Source: an uncultured bacterium (GTDB lineage: Bacteria; Pseudomonadota; Alphaproteobacteria; Sphingomonadales; Sphingomonadaceae). Taken from it: 64,000 bases of DNA. The position numbers were made by a program, and so were the translations under genes. This document shows positions 8,900 through 18,930 of the stretch, piece after piece (position 1 is the stretch's first letter; the number at the start of each line of letters is the position of its first letter). Under the pieces are notes generated by a model that worked only from the letters and a program-made list of their open reading frames with translations, was not told where the DNA came from and ran no database searches. Location of the stretch: positions 1 through 64,000 of the forward strand of contig CAISGR010000318.1 of the NCBI GenBank assembly GCA_903884945.1, read 5' to 3'.

Positions 8900-11161
8900 C
8901 TATTGCGTCAACCGCGTGATCAGCGCGCGTAACTGAGCCGGCTTCACCGGCTTTTGCAGGATGTGCAGCCCGGCCCTGGCCAGCCGGTCGCGCAGTTCCG
9001 GTGTGCGGTCGGCGGTGATGACGATCGCGGGGATCGCCTTGCCGCAGGCCTGCCGCACCGCATCGATTGCGGCATCACCCGTCCTACCGTCGTCCAGGTG
9101 ATAGTCGGCGATGACGATATCGGGCGAGGCTGCGCCCGCGCTGGCTTCCGTCACGGCGCCGGCTTCGCTGACGACGCACCGCACCGCGCAGCCCCAGCCT
9201 TCGAGCAGGACGGCCATGCCCTCGAGAATCGTCGCCTCATTGTCGATGACGAGAATCCGCTGATCGTTGAGTTGGCCGCGCCGCACGAGGGGGGCGTCGC
9301 GGGTGGGCTGGGCGCGAGCCGTGCCGAGGGGAATATGGACGCCGAACCGCGATCCGCGACCAGGCGCCGAATCCAGCGTGAGCTGATGGTCGAGCATCCG
9401 GCCGGCGCGTTGGACGATCGCCAGGCCCAACCCGATGCCGCGATCGCGATTGCCGTCCCCCAGCCGGCGGAACTCCTCGAAGATCTCGGCATGATGTTCC
9501 GCTGCGATGCCGGGGCCGGTATCGACGACCTCCAGATGGAGCCGATCGTCCGCGATCCGGCACAGCACCTCGACCACGCCGACCGCCGTGTAGCGCAGGG
9601 CATTGGAGATCAGGTTCTGGAGGATGCGACGCAGCAGGCGCGGGTCGGAATGAACCCACTGGCCCGTCTCCTCGATCCGCAGGGTGAGGCCGCGCTCCCG
9701 CGCGACGGGCGCGAACTCGGCCTTCATGTTGAGCAGCAACTCGTCGAGTGCGAAATCGACGGGCTCGACGGCAATCGCGCCGGCATCGAGCCGCGAGATT
9801 TCGAGCAGCGCCTCGAGCAGATCCTCGACGGAATCGAGCGCCGAGCCGGTCTGACGCACCAACGCCCGGGTCGGCAGCGCCAGGCGGCGGTCGCCGAGCG
9901 CCGCCACGAACAGTCGCGCGGCGTTCAGCGGCTGCAGCAGATCATGGCTCGCCGCGGCCAGGAAACGCGTCTTCGAGATATTCGCCTGCTCGGCTGCCGT
10001 CTTCGCATCGCGCAGCGCCGCCTCGACCGCCAGGCGCTCGGTGATCTCCTGATGGAGCTTGGTATTGACCGCCGCGATATCGGCCGTGCGCTCGTTGACG
10101 CGGCGTTCGAGTGTCTCGTTCGTCTCCCGCAAGGCCTCGGCGGCACCGAGGCTTTCGGTGATATCGTCGAAGCTCATGACCATCCCGCCGCCCGGCATCA
10201 GGGCGCGGCGGACTTCGACCACCTTGCCGCTGCTGTGATGGCGACGGGAAAGCGTTTCGGGCATGCCGTCGGGCAGCCAGGCGAGCGGCTCGTCCGGCTC
10301 CATGGCGCCATTGAGATCGGCGCAGGCGGCGACCAGCCCGTCATGGGTGGTCACCAGCGAGATTGCGTCGCGCGGTAGGCCGATCACGGCGAGCAGCGGA
10401 TCGTTCCAGGCGATGAGCCTGCGTTCCGCGTCATAGACGCACACGCCCTGCGGAATGGTGTCGAGGGTCGCCTGCAGGATGGCGCTTCGCTCGGCCAGTT
10501 CACGGGTTCGTTCCCGCGCGTCCTCCGCCTTGACCTCGGTGATATCGGTGTAGACGCCGACGATGCCGCCCTCGCTGGTGCGCAGTTCGTTGATCTGGAT
10601 CCAGCGCCCGTCGGCGAGGGCATGGACATGGCCGCCCGTCGCCACCATCCGCTGGGCCATGCGCTCCGACACCCAACGATCGGGCGCGACCATCGCGCCG
10701 AGCGTGGTGCCGTCCTTCCGGATCATCTCGGCGATTTCGAGGAAGGTGATGCCGGGTACGATGCGGCTGGCGATCCGCGGCCAGATGCCCAGATAGGTCT
10801 GGTTGCACAACACCAGGCGATCATCGGCATCGAAGATCGCGAAGCCCTCATTGATACTCTCGATCGCATCGCGCAGCCGGCGCTGCGCCTCGTCCGCGGT
10901 CTCCTTCGCCACTCCGAGCGCCGCGTTGCTCTGGGCCAGCGCGCTGAGCGCCCGTTCGAGGTCCGCGGTCCGTTCGCGCACCTTTCCTTCGAGCGAAATC
11001 GCCGTTTCGAACAGGGAGAAGGCATTGCCCTGCAGGTCGGTCGATCGCTCGACGCGATCCATCAACGCGGCATTGATCCGTTTCAGCTTGGACACTTCCG
11101 CCTCGAGCGCCGCGATGCGCTCGGCATCGTGGTCAACGGTCGGAGCTGGGTGCGTCGCCAT
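8900..11161 (-). CDS. PAS hybrid sensor histidine kinase with C-terminal receiver (NahK/ErcS-like)
   Basis: Coiled-coil, PAS domains, FLAAASHDLLQPLNAARLF H-box, HATPase (GLGLAIVQRAGRML), receiver (ILVIDNEATILEGM..VIADYHLDDG). Confidence 0.92.
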   Translation of the reverse strand: MATHPAPTVDHDAERIAALEAEVSKLKRINAALMDRVERSTDLQGNAFSLFETAISLEGKVRERTADLERALSALAQSNAALGVAKETADEAQRRLRDAIESINEGFAIFDADDRLVLCNQTYLGIWPRIASRIVPGITFLEIAEMIRKDGTTLGAMVAPDRWVSERMAQRMVATGGHVHALADGRWIQINELRTSEGGIVGVYTDITEVKAEDARERTRELAERSAILQATLDTIPQGVCVYDAERRLIAWNDPLLAVIGLPRDAISLVTTHDGLVAACADLNGAMEPDEPLAWLPDGMPETLSRRHHSSGKVVEVRRALMPGGGMVMSFDDITESLGAAEALRETNETLERRVNERTADIAAVNTKLHQEITERLAVEAALRDAKTAAEQANISKTRFLAAASHDLLQPLNAARLFVAALGDRRLALPTRALVRQTGSALDSVEDLLEALLEISRLDAGAIAVEPVDFALDELLLNMKAEFAPVARERGLTLRIEETGQWVHSDPRLLRRILQNLISNALRYTAVGVVEVLCRIADDRLHLEVVDTGPGIAAEHHAEIFEEFRRLGDGNRDRGIGLGLAIVQRAGRMLDHQLTLDSAPGRGSRFGVHIPLGTARAQPTRDAPLVRRGQLNDQRILVIDNEATILEGMAVLLEGWGCAVRCVVSEAGAVTEASAGAASPDIVIADYHLDDGRTGDAAIDAVRQACGKAIPAIVITADRTPELRDRLARAGLHILQKPVKPAQLRALITRLTQ

Positions 11162-12330
11162 CAGCGACCGATCGCCAGGCCGCTGAACGTCTGATTGACG
11201 TGGAGCGCGTGGAACTGTTCACCATAGGTGTTGAAGCCGGTAACGCGCCGTTCGACGAACATGGCGGAAACCTTGCGGGTGAGCTGGCGCTGCTCGACTT
11301 CGACCTTGTTGAGCACGCATTCGAAGCCGACGATCCGGTCGATCCCCGCAACGGCAGCGTCCAGTTCGTCAAACAGAGTCTCGAGACCCTTCAGGATGTC
11401 GCGACCTTCACCCAATGTCAGTACCACTCCCTCGTCGATCGCGCAGTAAAAGGTGAGGCTGCCATCGGGATTCGCCGTCTGGATCGAGCGCACATAATAT
11501 TCGCCGCCCGCGCGAACCATCGGTGGGCGCGAAGCAAACACGCTCGGGCCCAGCTGGTCGACCGACACGCCCGTGAGGCGCGCATATTCGGAGGCGGCGG
11601 GCTCGGCATTGATTTCGGTCACAACGCGGCCGACCGGATCGGCGCCGGTGATGACCATTTTCACCGTGCCCGGCTGATAATGCTGCGACCGAAACACCTT
11701 CATCGGGCGCGAGGAGGAGAGGATCGCGACGAGCGCAGCATCGCGCCGAAATGCGCCGTCCTGAAAGATGAAGGTTTCCCTGAAATCGAGCCCGTCGCCC
11801 GAGGAACCGCCGATCAGCGGGATATCCCCAAGCGCATCCTGCACCGTGACCGTGAGCATCTCCTCGCGGTGCGAGAGGCCGTCGACGAGGAAGATCGCTG
11901 CGCGCGAAATGGCCGCTCCGAGCCCGCGCGAGGCTTCGGCGGCATCGGCGACGAGGCCGCGGATGACGCTTTGTGCGTTACTCGCATCGAAGGAATCGAG
12001 ATGATCGAAGCGCACCGCATTGAGCGTGAAATGGCTGGCGGGAAAGCCGATCGCGGTGATTGTTCCTTCGGCAATGCCCTGGGGCGTGATCTCGCCCGAG
12101 GAGGTGCAGCCGACGACGCACAGCCCCTCGCTGCGGCGATTGATCGCCGCCGCCAGCGCGGCCAGATCATAGCGGCTCGAACTGAACAGCAGCAGGCCGG
12201 CGAGGCTGGGCGGGTCCAGTGCAGCAAAAAGGGCCTGCGCCGCAGCATCCGGGTCGTCGACATTCGTTGAAGCCGTGCGAACGGCATCGGGATCGCGCAG
12301 GGGCGGGCGGTCGTCGATCATGAGGGGCAT
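11161..12330 (-). CDS. FIST-domain sensor protein
   Basis: FIST N/C domain pattern (VVGCTSSGEITPQGI, IPLIGGSSGDGL); 1-nt overlap with the kinase. Confidence 0.85.
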   Translation of the reverse strand: MPLMIDDRPPLRDPDAVRTASTNVDDPDAAAQALFAALDPPSLAGLLLFSSSRYDLAALAAAINRRSEGLCVVGCTSSGEITPQGIAEGTITAIGFPASHFTLNAVRFDHLDSFDASNAQSVIRGLVADAAEASRGLGAAISRAAIFLVDGLSHREEMLTVTVQDALGDIPLIGGSSGDGLDFRETFIFQDGAFRRDAALVAILSSSRPMKVFRSQHYQPGTVKMVITGADPVGRVVTEINAEPAASEYARLTGVSVDQLGPSVFASRPPMVRAGGEYYVRSIQTANPDGSLTFYCAIDEGVVLTLGEGRDILKGLETLFDELDAAVAGIDRIVGFECVLNKVEVEQRQLTRKVSAMFVERRVTGFNTYGEQFHALHVNQTFSGLAIGR

Positions 12331-12360
12331 GATGTCACGACCTTGATCCCGCGTCACGAT

Positions 12361-12747
12361 TCATCCGCCGCGGGCCGGTTCACCGGCTCCGGCGAGCTGA
12401 TCCGCCTCGGCGTCCGTGAACACCCGCGAGCGGATCACGAAGCGCAGTCCCTCCGGTCCCTCCAGGGAGAATCCCGCCCCGCGGCCCGGGACGACATCGA
12501 TCGTCACCTGGGTGTGGCGCCAATAATCGAACTGCGCGGCGCCGATCCACACCGGCACATCGTGCGCAACATGACCCAGCAGAACGTCCTGCGATCCCAC
12601 CCGGAACTCGCCGGCGGGATAGCACATCGGGGCGGAGCCATCGCAGCATCCGCCCGATTGATGAAACATGAGCGGACCATGCATCGTGGCGAGCCGGTGG
12701 ATCAGCTCGACGGCGTCATCGGTGGCGAGGATGCGAGGCGGCGTCAT
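12361..12747 (-). CDS. DUF779 family protein
   Basis: LATMHGPLMFHQSGGCCDGSAPMCYPAGEF signature; next to aldehyde dehydrogenase as in other genomes. Confidence 0.88.
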   Translation of the reverse strand: MTPPRILATDDAVELIHRLATMHGPLMFHQSGGCCDGSAPMCYPAGEFRVGSQDVLLGHVAHDVPVWIGAAQFDYWRHTQVTIDVVPGRGAGFSLEGPEGLRFVIRSRVFTDAEADQLAGAGEPARGG

Positions 12748-12771
12748 GCGTTGGCCCTTTAAACGAGACAA

Positions 12772-12795
12772 GCGGCGGGCCCGAAGACCCGCCGC
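12772..12795. repeat. Intergenic hairpin between ALDH and DUF779 genes
   Basis: GCGGCGGG-N8-CCCGCCGC; no T-run, possibly a processing/attenuation element. Confidence 0.45.
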
Positions 12796-12842
12796 GAATA
12801 TCGGGCGCCAAGGGAGACCGGGCACCCGGTGGGCGAGGTGTC

Positions 12843-14369
12843 TCAGAAAAAGCCCATCGCCTTGGGGCTGTAACTGACCAGGAGGTTCTTCGTCTGCTGA
12901 TAATGGTCAAGCATCATCCGGTGATTCTCGCGACCGATCCCCGACTGCTTGTAGCCGCCGAACGCCGCATGAGCAGGATAGAGATGATAGCAGTTGGTCC
13001 AGACGCGTCCCGCCTGGATGCCGCGACCCATGCGATAGGCGCGCGTTCCGTCACGGGTCCATACGCCGGCGCCAAGGCCGTACAGCGTATCATTGGCGAT
13101 CGCGAGCGCTTCGGCATCGTCCTTGAACGGCGTGACGGCGACGACCGGGCCGAAAATCTCTTCCTGGAAGACGCGCATCCCGTTGTGGCCGGAGATGATC
13201 GTCGGCTCGACATAATAGCCCTCGCCGAGATCGCCGCCGTGCTGCGCGCGCTTGCCGCCGGTGAGAATCTTCGCGCCTTCATCCCGCGCGATATCGAAAT
13301 AGGAAAGGATCTTCTCCAGTTGATCGTTCGAGGCCTGGGCGCCGATCATCGTGGTCGAATCCAGTGGGTTGCCCATCCTTATCGATTGCACCCGGGCGAC
13401 AGCTTTTTCCATGAACCGGTCATAGATGCTCTCGTGCACCAGCGCCCGGCTCGGGCAGGTGCAGACTTCGCCCTGGTTCAGCGCGAACATCGCGAAGCCT
13501 TCGAGCGCCTTGTCGAGAAAGTCGTCGTCGCGGTCCATCACATCGGCGAAGAAGATGTTCGGGCTCTTGCCGCCAAGTTCCAGGGTGACCGGGATCAGGT
13601 TTTCGGTCGCATATTGCATGATGAGGCGACCGGTGGTCGTCTCGCCGGTGAAGGCGATCTTCGCGATGCGCTTGTTCTGGGCGAGCGGCTTGCCCGCTTC
13701 GACGCCGAAGCCGTTGACGATGTTGAGCACCCCGGGCGGCAGCAGATCCGCGATGATCTCCGCCATTACCATGATCGACATGGGGGTTTGCTCAGCGGGC
13801 TTCAGGACGACGCAATTGCCGGCAGCCAGCGCCGGGGCAAGCTTCCAGGTAGCCATCAGGATCGGGAAGTTCCACGGAATGATCTGCCCGACGACACCGA
13901 GCGGCTCGTGGAAATGATAGGCGACGGTGTCGTGGTCGATTTCCGAGATGCTGCCTTCCTGGGCGCGGATGCACCCGGCGAAATAGCGGAAATGATCGAT
14001 TGCGAGCGGGATGTCGGCGGCGGTCGTCTCGCGGATCGGCTTGCCGTTGTCGATCGTCTCGACCAGCGCCAGCAGGCTCAGCTTCTCCTCCATGCGATCG
14101 GCGATGCGGTTGAGGATGATCGCCCGCTCCGCAGGGGAGGTGCGGCCCCAGGCGTCCTTCGCCTTGTGCGCGGCGTCGAGTGCCAGCTCGATATCCTCCG
14201 CGGTCGAGCGCGCTACCTGGCAGACCGTGCTGCCCGTAATGGGGGAGGGATTATCGAAGTAGCGGCCCTGGACCGGGGCCACCCATTCGCCGCCGATGAA
14301 ATTGTCATATTTCGAGCGAACGGCGATATCACCCTTCAGCCCTTGCAGCGCTTGCAGCAGCATCGTCAC
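12843..14369 (-). CDS. NAD-dependent aldehyde dehydrogenase (ExaC/AldB type), copy 1
   Basis: [30 protein letters not shown] catalytic Cys region; ends [13 protein letters not shown]. Confidence 0.95.
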   Translation of the reverse strand: MTMLLQALQGLKGDIAVRSKYDNFIGGEWVAPVQGRYFDNPSPITGSTVCQVARSTAEDIELALDAAHKAKDAWGRTSPAERAIILNRIADRMEEKLSLLALVETIDNGKPIRETTAADIPLAIDHFRYFAGCIRAQEGSISEIDHDTVAYHFHEPLGVVGQIIPWNFPILMATWKLAPALAAGNCVVLKPAEQTPMSIMVMAEIIADLLPPGVLNIVNGFGVEAGKPLAQNKRIAKIAFTGETTTGRLIMQYATENLIPVTLELGGKSPNIFFADVMDRDDDFLDKALEGFAMFALNQGEVCTCPSRALVHESIYDRFMEKAVARVQSIRMGNPLDSTTMIGAQASNDQLEKILSYFDIARDEGAKILTGGKRAQHGGDLGEGYYVEPTIISGHNGMRVFQEEIFGPVVAVTPFKDDAEALAIANDTLYGLGAGVWTRDGTRAYRMGRGIQAGRVWTNCYHLYPAHAAFGGYKQSGIGRENHRMMLDHYQQTKNLLVSYSPKAMGFF

Positions 14370-14451
14370 TCTCCTTGTGATGCGGCCGACGCCGTGACCG
14401 GCGCCTGAACCTTCATGCCCTGATGCGCCCTTTCATCGCCCGTCCGCTATT

Positions 14452-14473
14452 GGACCAAAGGGCAATTGGCAGG
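14452..14473 (+). promoter_or_regulatory. Candidate shared operator motif (copy B) in divergent promoter
   Basis: GGACCAAAGGGCAATTGGCAGG between ALDH (-) and pseudoazurin (+). Confidence 0.4.
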
Positions 14474-14542
14474 GGGAGGGCATGTCGGACATCCTCCGAG
14501 AGCACAACCAAGCCCGACCAGACCGGGCCCCGGGAGAGAGAT

Positions 14543-14986
14543 ATGATGAAGACCGCTCTGGCAATGGCCGCTCTTGCCGCGGCTGCCGCACTGTCCGCCC
14601 CCGCCTCCGCCAAGGACATCATCATCCACATGAAGGATCAGGGCGCGGGTGGCGCCATGGTATTCGAGCCCGCCTTTGTGAAGGCGATGCCGGGCGATAC
14701 GGTCAAGTTCCTCCCGACCAGCCCGATCCACAATGCCGAGACCATAGCTGCCATGCTTCCCGACGGAGTCGCTCCCAGCAAGGGGGCGATGGGCAAGGAA
14801 TTCGACCTGAAGGTGACCAAGCCGGGGCTCTACGGCATCAAGTGCCTCCCGCATTATTCGATGGGCATGATCGCCCTGATCCAGGTCGGCAATGGGCCAT
14901 CGCCGAACCTCGCCGCTGCCCGTGCGGCAAAGCTCGCTCCCCTGGCGGCCAAACGCATGAACGCGTTGCTCGCCGGGGCGAAATGA
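14543..14986 (+). CDS. Pseudoazurin (type I blue copper protein)
   Basis: Signal peptide; Cu ligands in IHNAE and CLPHYSMGM. Confidence 0.92.
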   Translation: MMKTALAMAALAAAAALSAPASAKDIIIHMKDQGAGGAMVFEPAFVKAMPGDTVKFLPTSPIHNAETIAAMLPDGVAPSKGAMGKEFDLKVTKPGLYGIKCLPHYSMGMIALIQVGNGPSPNLAAARAAKLAPLAAKRMNALLAGAK

Positions 14987-14987
14987 C

Positions 14988-15293
14988 ATGACCACGCTGA
15001 TCGTTACCTACCCCACGCGAGAAGGCGCCCGCTTCGACACGCGCTATTATCTTGCCCGGCACATCCCCCTGGTCCGGGAGAAATGGATGCAGCATGGCCT
15101 GATCAGCGCCCGCGCGCTGCTGCCCGATCAGGAGTCGCCGGCTTATCTTGCCGTCGCGCTTCTGGAGTTCACCGACGGCACGGCGCTCGACCGGGCGCTT
15201 GCCTCGCCGGAAGCGGCTACGATATTCGGGGATGTCGCCGCCTTTACCGATATCGCCCCGGTGGCGCTGCGTTGTGCGGAATGGCGGGGTTGA
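14988..15293 (+). CDS. EthD-family small protein
   Basis: YPTREGARFDTRYYLARHIPLVREKW..; 101 aa, immediately after pseudoazurin. Confidence 0.75.
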   Translation: MTTLIVTYPTREGARFDTRYYLARHIPLVREKWMQHGLISARALLPDQESPAYLAVALLEFTDGTALDRALASPEAATIFGDVAAFTDIAPVALRCAEWRG

Positions 15294-15395
15294 TCCGCGG
15301 GCGGTCCGAAAATCGAAGCGTCGTAAGATGACGCCGCCCGTTCGATCGCGCAAACTCGCCGCGGGGATGCCAGCGACGCGCCTGGGGGAGGCAGG

Positions 15396-17855
15396 GTGAA
15401 CCGATGCTGTCTCCTCGCCGGTGTCGCTGCCTTGGCGGCCGGCACGATGGCGATTGCCGAGGAACGGGGGCCCGATATCATCGTTACCGCGCCGACACCG
15501 CTGGGCGAGGGGGATGGTACAGTGGCGCGTTCATTCCGGACGGCGACCGACGCGCAGATCGAGGCGTCCCATGGCTCGCTCCCCGATTATCTCAAGCGCC
15601 TGACGGGCGGTGTCTTCGTCAACGAGATCCAGAATAATCCGCTGCAGCCGGACATCAATTATCGCGGTTTCACGGCCTCTCCGCTGCTTGGGACACCGCA
15701 GGGCCTCTCCGTCTATTTGGACGGGGTCCGCCTCAACCAGCCGTTCGGCGACGTGGTCAGCTGGGACCTGATCCCGAAATCGGCGATCAATTCGGTCAGC
15801 CTCGTGCCGGGATCCAATCCGCTGTTCGGGCGGAACTCGCTCGGGGGTGCGCTCTCGATCCGTACGCGGGACGGCAAATCCGATCCTGGCCTCGCGCTCG
15901 ACGCGAGCCTGGGTTCCTTCCGCCGGCGCACCCTTGCGGCGCATGCGGGCGGTGCCCTGGAGGGCGGCTTCGACTGGTTCCTGAGCGGCGACTATTTCCG
16001 CGAACACGGCTGGCGGGATGATTCCCCGTCAGCGGCAGGACAGGGGTTCGGCAAGATCGGCTGGTCGAACGCGACGAGCGCGATTGCGCTGTCTGCGAGC
16101 TACGCCGATAGCGATCTCAACGGCAACGGCCTGCAGGAACAGCGGCTGCTCGCAGCGGATCGGGCGAGCGTCTATACTCGACCGGACAACACGCGGAACC
16201 GCGCGGGCCTGATCAACCTGACCGGGCGCCACGCCTTTTCGGAAGGGCTGTCCTTCTCCGGCAATGCCTTCTGGCGGCGGATCACGAGCCATACCTTCAA
16301 CGGCGACATCAACGACGATGTGCTGGGCGAGAATCCGTACCAGCCCAATGCGGCGGAACGCGCCGCGCTGACCGCGGCAGGCTTCACCGGTTTCCCTGTC
16401 GCTGGCGAGACCCAGGCGAATACGCCGTTCCCGCGATATCGCTGCATCGCCAACGCGCTGCTCAACAGCGAGCCGAACGAGAAGTGCAATGGGTTGATCA
16501 ACCGCTCGCGGACCCGTCAGGATGAATGGGGCGCGACCGGGGAGGTCACCCTTGCGGCTCCGATCGCCGGCCTGGGCAACCAGCTCGTGCTGGGGGTCAG
16601 CTATGTCGACAGCCGCTCCAGCTTCACCCAAAGTTCGCAGTTCGGCTATCTGACGCCCGATCGCGGGATCGTCAGCGTCACTGGCCCCGGCGCCTTTGCC
16701 GATGGCACGCAGGATTCGGAGAATGCCTTCGATGCACGGGTCGATCTCGATGGCCATACGACCGGATTTGGGCTCTATGGCATGGATTCGCTGCATCTGG
16801 CGCGCACGCTGACCCTCGATCTCTCCGCGCGGTTCGACCTGACGACGGTGCACAATCGCGATCATATCACGCCCGGTGGCGGCACCGGATCATTGGATGG
16901 CGACCATCGCTTCGAGCGTCTCAATCCGGCGATCGCGCTCTCATGGACTCCGACCACGGCCTTCGCGGTCGACGCAGCGGTGGCGCAGACCAGCCGAGCG
17001 CCGTCTGCGATCGAACTGGGTTGCTCGGATCCCGCGAGCCCCTGTCGCCTGCCCAACGCGCTCGCCGGCGATCCGCCGCTCCGCCAGGTCGTCGCGACAA
17101 CCGTCGAAGCGGGCGTCCACGGTGCGCGCGGTCGCTTCGCCTGGCGGCTGTCGGCCTTTCGCACCGACAGCCGCGACGATATCCTGTTCGTCGCTGGCAG
17201 TGCTTCCGGCTTCGGCTATTTCCGGAATTTCGGCCGCACGCGCCGCCAGGGCATCGATCTGGATCTGCGCGGCGCAATCGGCCCGGTTCGCCTAACCGGC
17301 CATTACACCTATCTCGACGCGACCTATCGCAGCCCGGAGGTGGTGAACGGTTCGGCCAACAGCTCCAACGATGGCCCGGCTCCCGGGTTCGAGGGCAATA
17401 TCGAGATTGCGAAGGGCGATCGTATTCCGCTCATTCCGCGGAACATCTTCAAGGCGTCGCTCGACTGGGATCCGATCCGGCAGTTGTCCTTGAGCCTGGA
17501 CATGATCGCCGTGTCGGAATCCCTTGCGCGGGGCAACGAGAACAACCGACACAGGCCGGACGGGCAATATTATCTCGGGGAGGGATTCACCCGCGGCTAT
17601 GCCGTGGTCAATGCCGGTGCCGAGGTGCGCCTGTCGCGCTCGATCACCCTCTACGCGCAGATCGATAACCTGTTCGACGCGCAGTATGCGACGGCAGCGC
17701 AACTTTCGCGCACGGGATTCGATGCAAGGGGGGCTTTCGTCGCACGCCCCTTTTCGGCGCCGGTCGTCAGCGGGGAACGGCCGCTGATATCCTCGACCTT
17801 CTATGCGCCCGGTGCGCCGCGCTCGATCGAAACCGGAGTCCGGCTGCGATTTTGA
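15396..17855 (+). CDS. TonB-dependent receptor
   Basis: 819 aa; plug NPLQPDINYRGFTASPLLGTPQGLSVYLDGVRLNQPFGD; terminal APRSIETGVRLRF. Confidence 0.93.
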   Translation: MNRCCLLAGVAALAAGTMAIAEERGPDIIVTAPTPLGEGDGTVARSFRTATDAQIEASHGSLPDYLKRLTGGVFVNEIQNNPLQPDINYRGFTASPLLGTPQGLSVYLDGVRLNQPFGDVVSWDLIPKSAINSVSLVPGSNPLFGRNSLGGALSIRTRDGKSDPGLALDASLGSFRRRTLAAHAGGALEGGFDWFLSGDYFREHGWRDDSPSAAGQGFGKIGWSNATSAIALSASYADSDLNGNGLQEQRLLAADRASVYTRPDNTRNRAGLINLTGRHAFSEGLSFSGNAFWRRITSHTFNGDINDDVLGENPYQPNAAERAALTAAGFTGFPVAGETQANTPFPRYRCIANALLNSEPNEKCNGLINRSRTRQDEWGATGEVTLAAPIAGLGNQLVLGVSYVDSRSSFTQSSQFGYLTPDRGIVSVTGPGAFADGTQDSENAFDARVDLDGHTTGFGLYGMDSLHLARTLTLDLSARFDLTTVHNRDHITPGGGTGSLDGDHRFERLNPAIALSWTPTTAFAVDAAVAQTSRAPSAIELGCSDPASPCRLPNALAGDPPLRQVVATTVEAGVHGARGRFAWRLSAFRTDSRDDILFVAGSASGFGYFRNFGRTRRQGIDLDLRGAIGPVRLTGHYTYLDATYRSPEVVNGSANSSNDGPAPGFEGNIEIAKGDRIPLIPRNIFKASLDWDPIRQLSLSLDMIAVSESLARGNENNRHRPDGQYYLGEGFTRGYAVVNAGAEVRLSRSITLYAQIDNLFDAQYATAAQLSRTGFDARGAFVARPFSAPVVSGERPLISSTFYAPGAPRSIETGVRLRF

Positions 17856-18034
17856 CGGGCCGCCCGTCGCAGGCACCGCCACGACATCCTCGGTGCGGTG
17901 ACCTATGGCGAGCGGGAGGACAGGGTCGCGCGCGTCGGGGGGGGGCGAAATGTTCAGCGACGAGGGCTAGGCTTATTGGATCGCGATCCGGGGCCTCCAC
18001 GCCTTCACGCGGCTTCATGGGGGCGTTCGGGTTG

Positions 18035-18296
18035 CAATCACGTTGCCGTTGCGGCGATCCTGGAACAAGCCGCCGAGGAACTGGCAGAAATGGCGCAATC
18101 GCTGCGGGGCGCCCTTGGTTTCGAAGCCGGAGAGCAAGCCCCGATTTCCTGGTCTGGCGGGGTGCTCACCCGCGAGCGGATCATACGCGGGGCGTTGGAA
18201 CGACACCTGGTGGAGATGGGTGGCTTCGCGCTGATCGAACCCCGCTACGCCCCCGGATATGGCGCGGCGCAATATGCCGCTCATCTCGCGACCTGA
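18035..18296 (+). pseudogene. C-terminal remnant resembling a BadF/BadG-type (N-acetylglucosamine kinase) ATPase
   Basis: Frame reads VAVAAILEQAAEELAEMAQSL...PISWSGGVLTRERIIRGALERHL...IEPRYAPGYGAAQYAAHLA; no recognisable N-terminal ATPase half upstream. Confidence 0.45.
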
Positions 18297-18341
18297 CACA
18301 GCGGCGCACCCGCTGGGCGGTGCCGTAGGCGCCTGACCCAA

Positions 18342-18890
18342 TTATCGCGCCTGCGCCGGATAGAGCAGCCGGAGCGAGGAGGGGGCGTGGCACTTGCGGA
18401 TCGCGACATTGGCATAGCGGGCGCGCTCCACCGTGAGGGCTGCCGTGGCCAGCGCCAACTGTCGCTCGCGTGCTACCTCGTCCCCTGTGAACGGCTTGGT
18501 TCCGGATGGTGCGCTGCCTTGGCCGAGCACGAACACCACGAAGTTCATCATGTCCGCGAGCTCGTCATTGTCCTTGATCCGGCTGTGGGCCACGTTGGGA
18601 AGGCGCAACAGATAGGCGCGCGATTGCGGCGTGCACATGAACCAGCCGACCCGCCCCCGCAGTTCGGGAAGCTGGGCCGGTGCGGTGCTGCCGTCGACCC
18701 CGTGGCATCCGGCGCAATACTCGAGATAGTCGGATCGCGCGAGCTCCGGATCCACCATCAATCGAACGGCTCCAGACTGGGTGGGCGTGGCCCGGAGCTC
18801 GCCACGCCAGGCGGCAAGGATGGCCACGGCCAATAACGCCAGAGTCATGGCAAGCCTGCGGGGCGGGGCCAGTATGGCGCGACCGTTCAT
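18342..18890 (-). CDS. Mono-haem c-type cytochrome associated with the amine dehydrogenase
   Basis: N-terminal hydrophobic segment; single CAGCHG motif; follows the light-chain gene. Confidence 0.8.
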   Translation of the reverse strand: MNGRAILAPPRRLAMTLALLAVAILAAWRGELRATPTQSGAVRLMVDPELARSDYLEYCAGCHGVDGSTAPAQLPELRGRVGWFMCTPQSRAYLLRLPNVAHSRIKDNDELADMMNFVVFVLGQGSAPSGTKPFTGDEVARERQLALATAALTVERARYANVAIRKCHAPSSLRLLYPAQAR

Positions 18891-18930
18891 GTCTGTTCCG
18901 CCGCTCCCGTCCGTCGTCCCCCGCCGCCGC

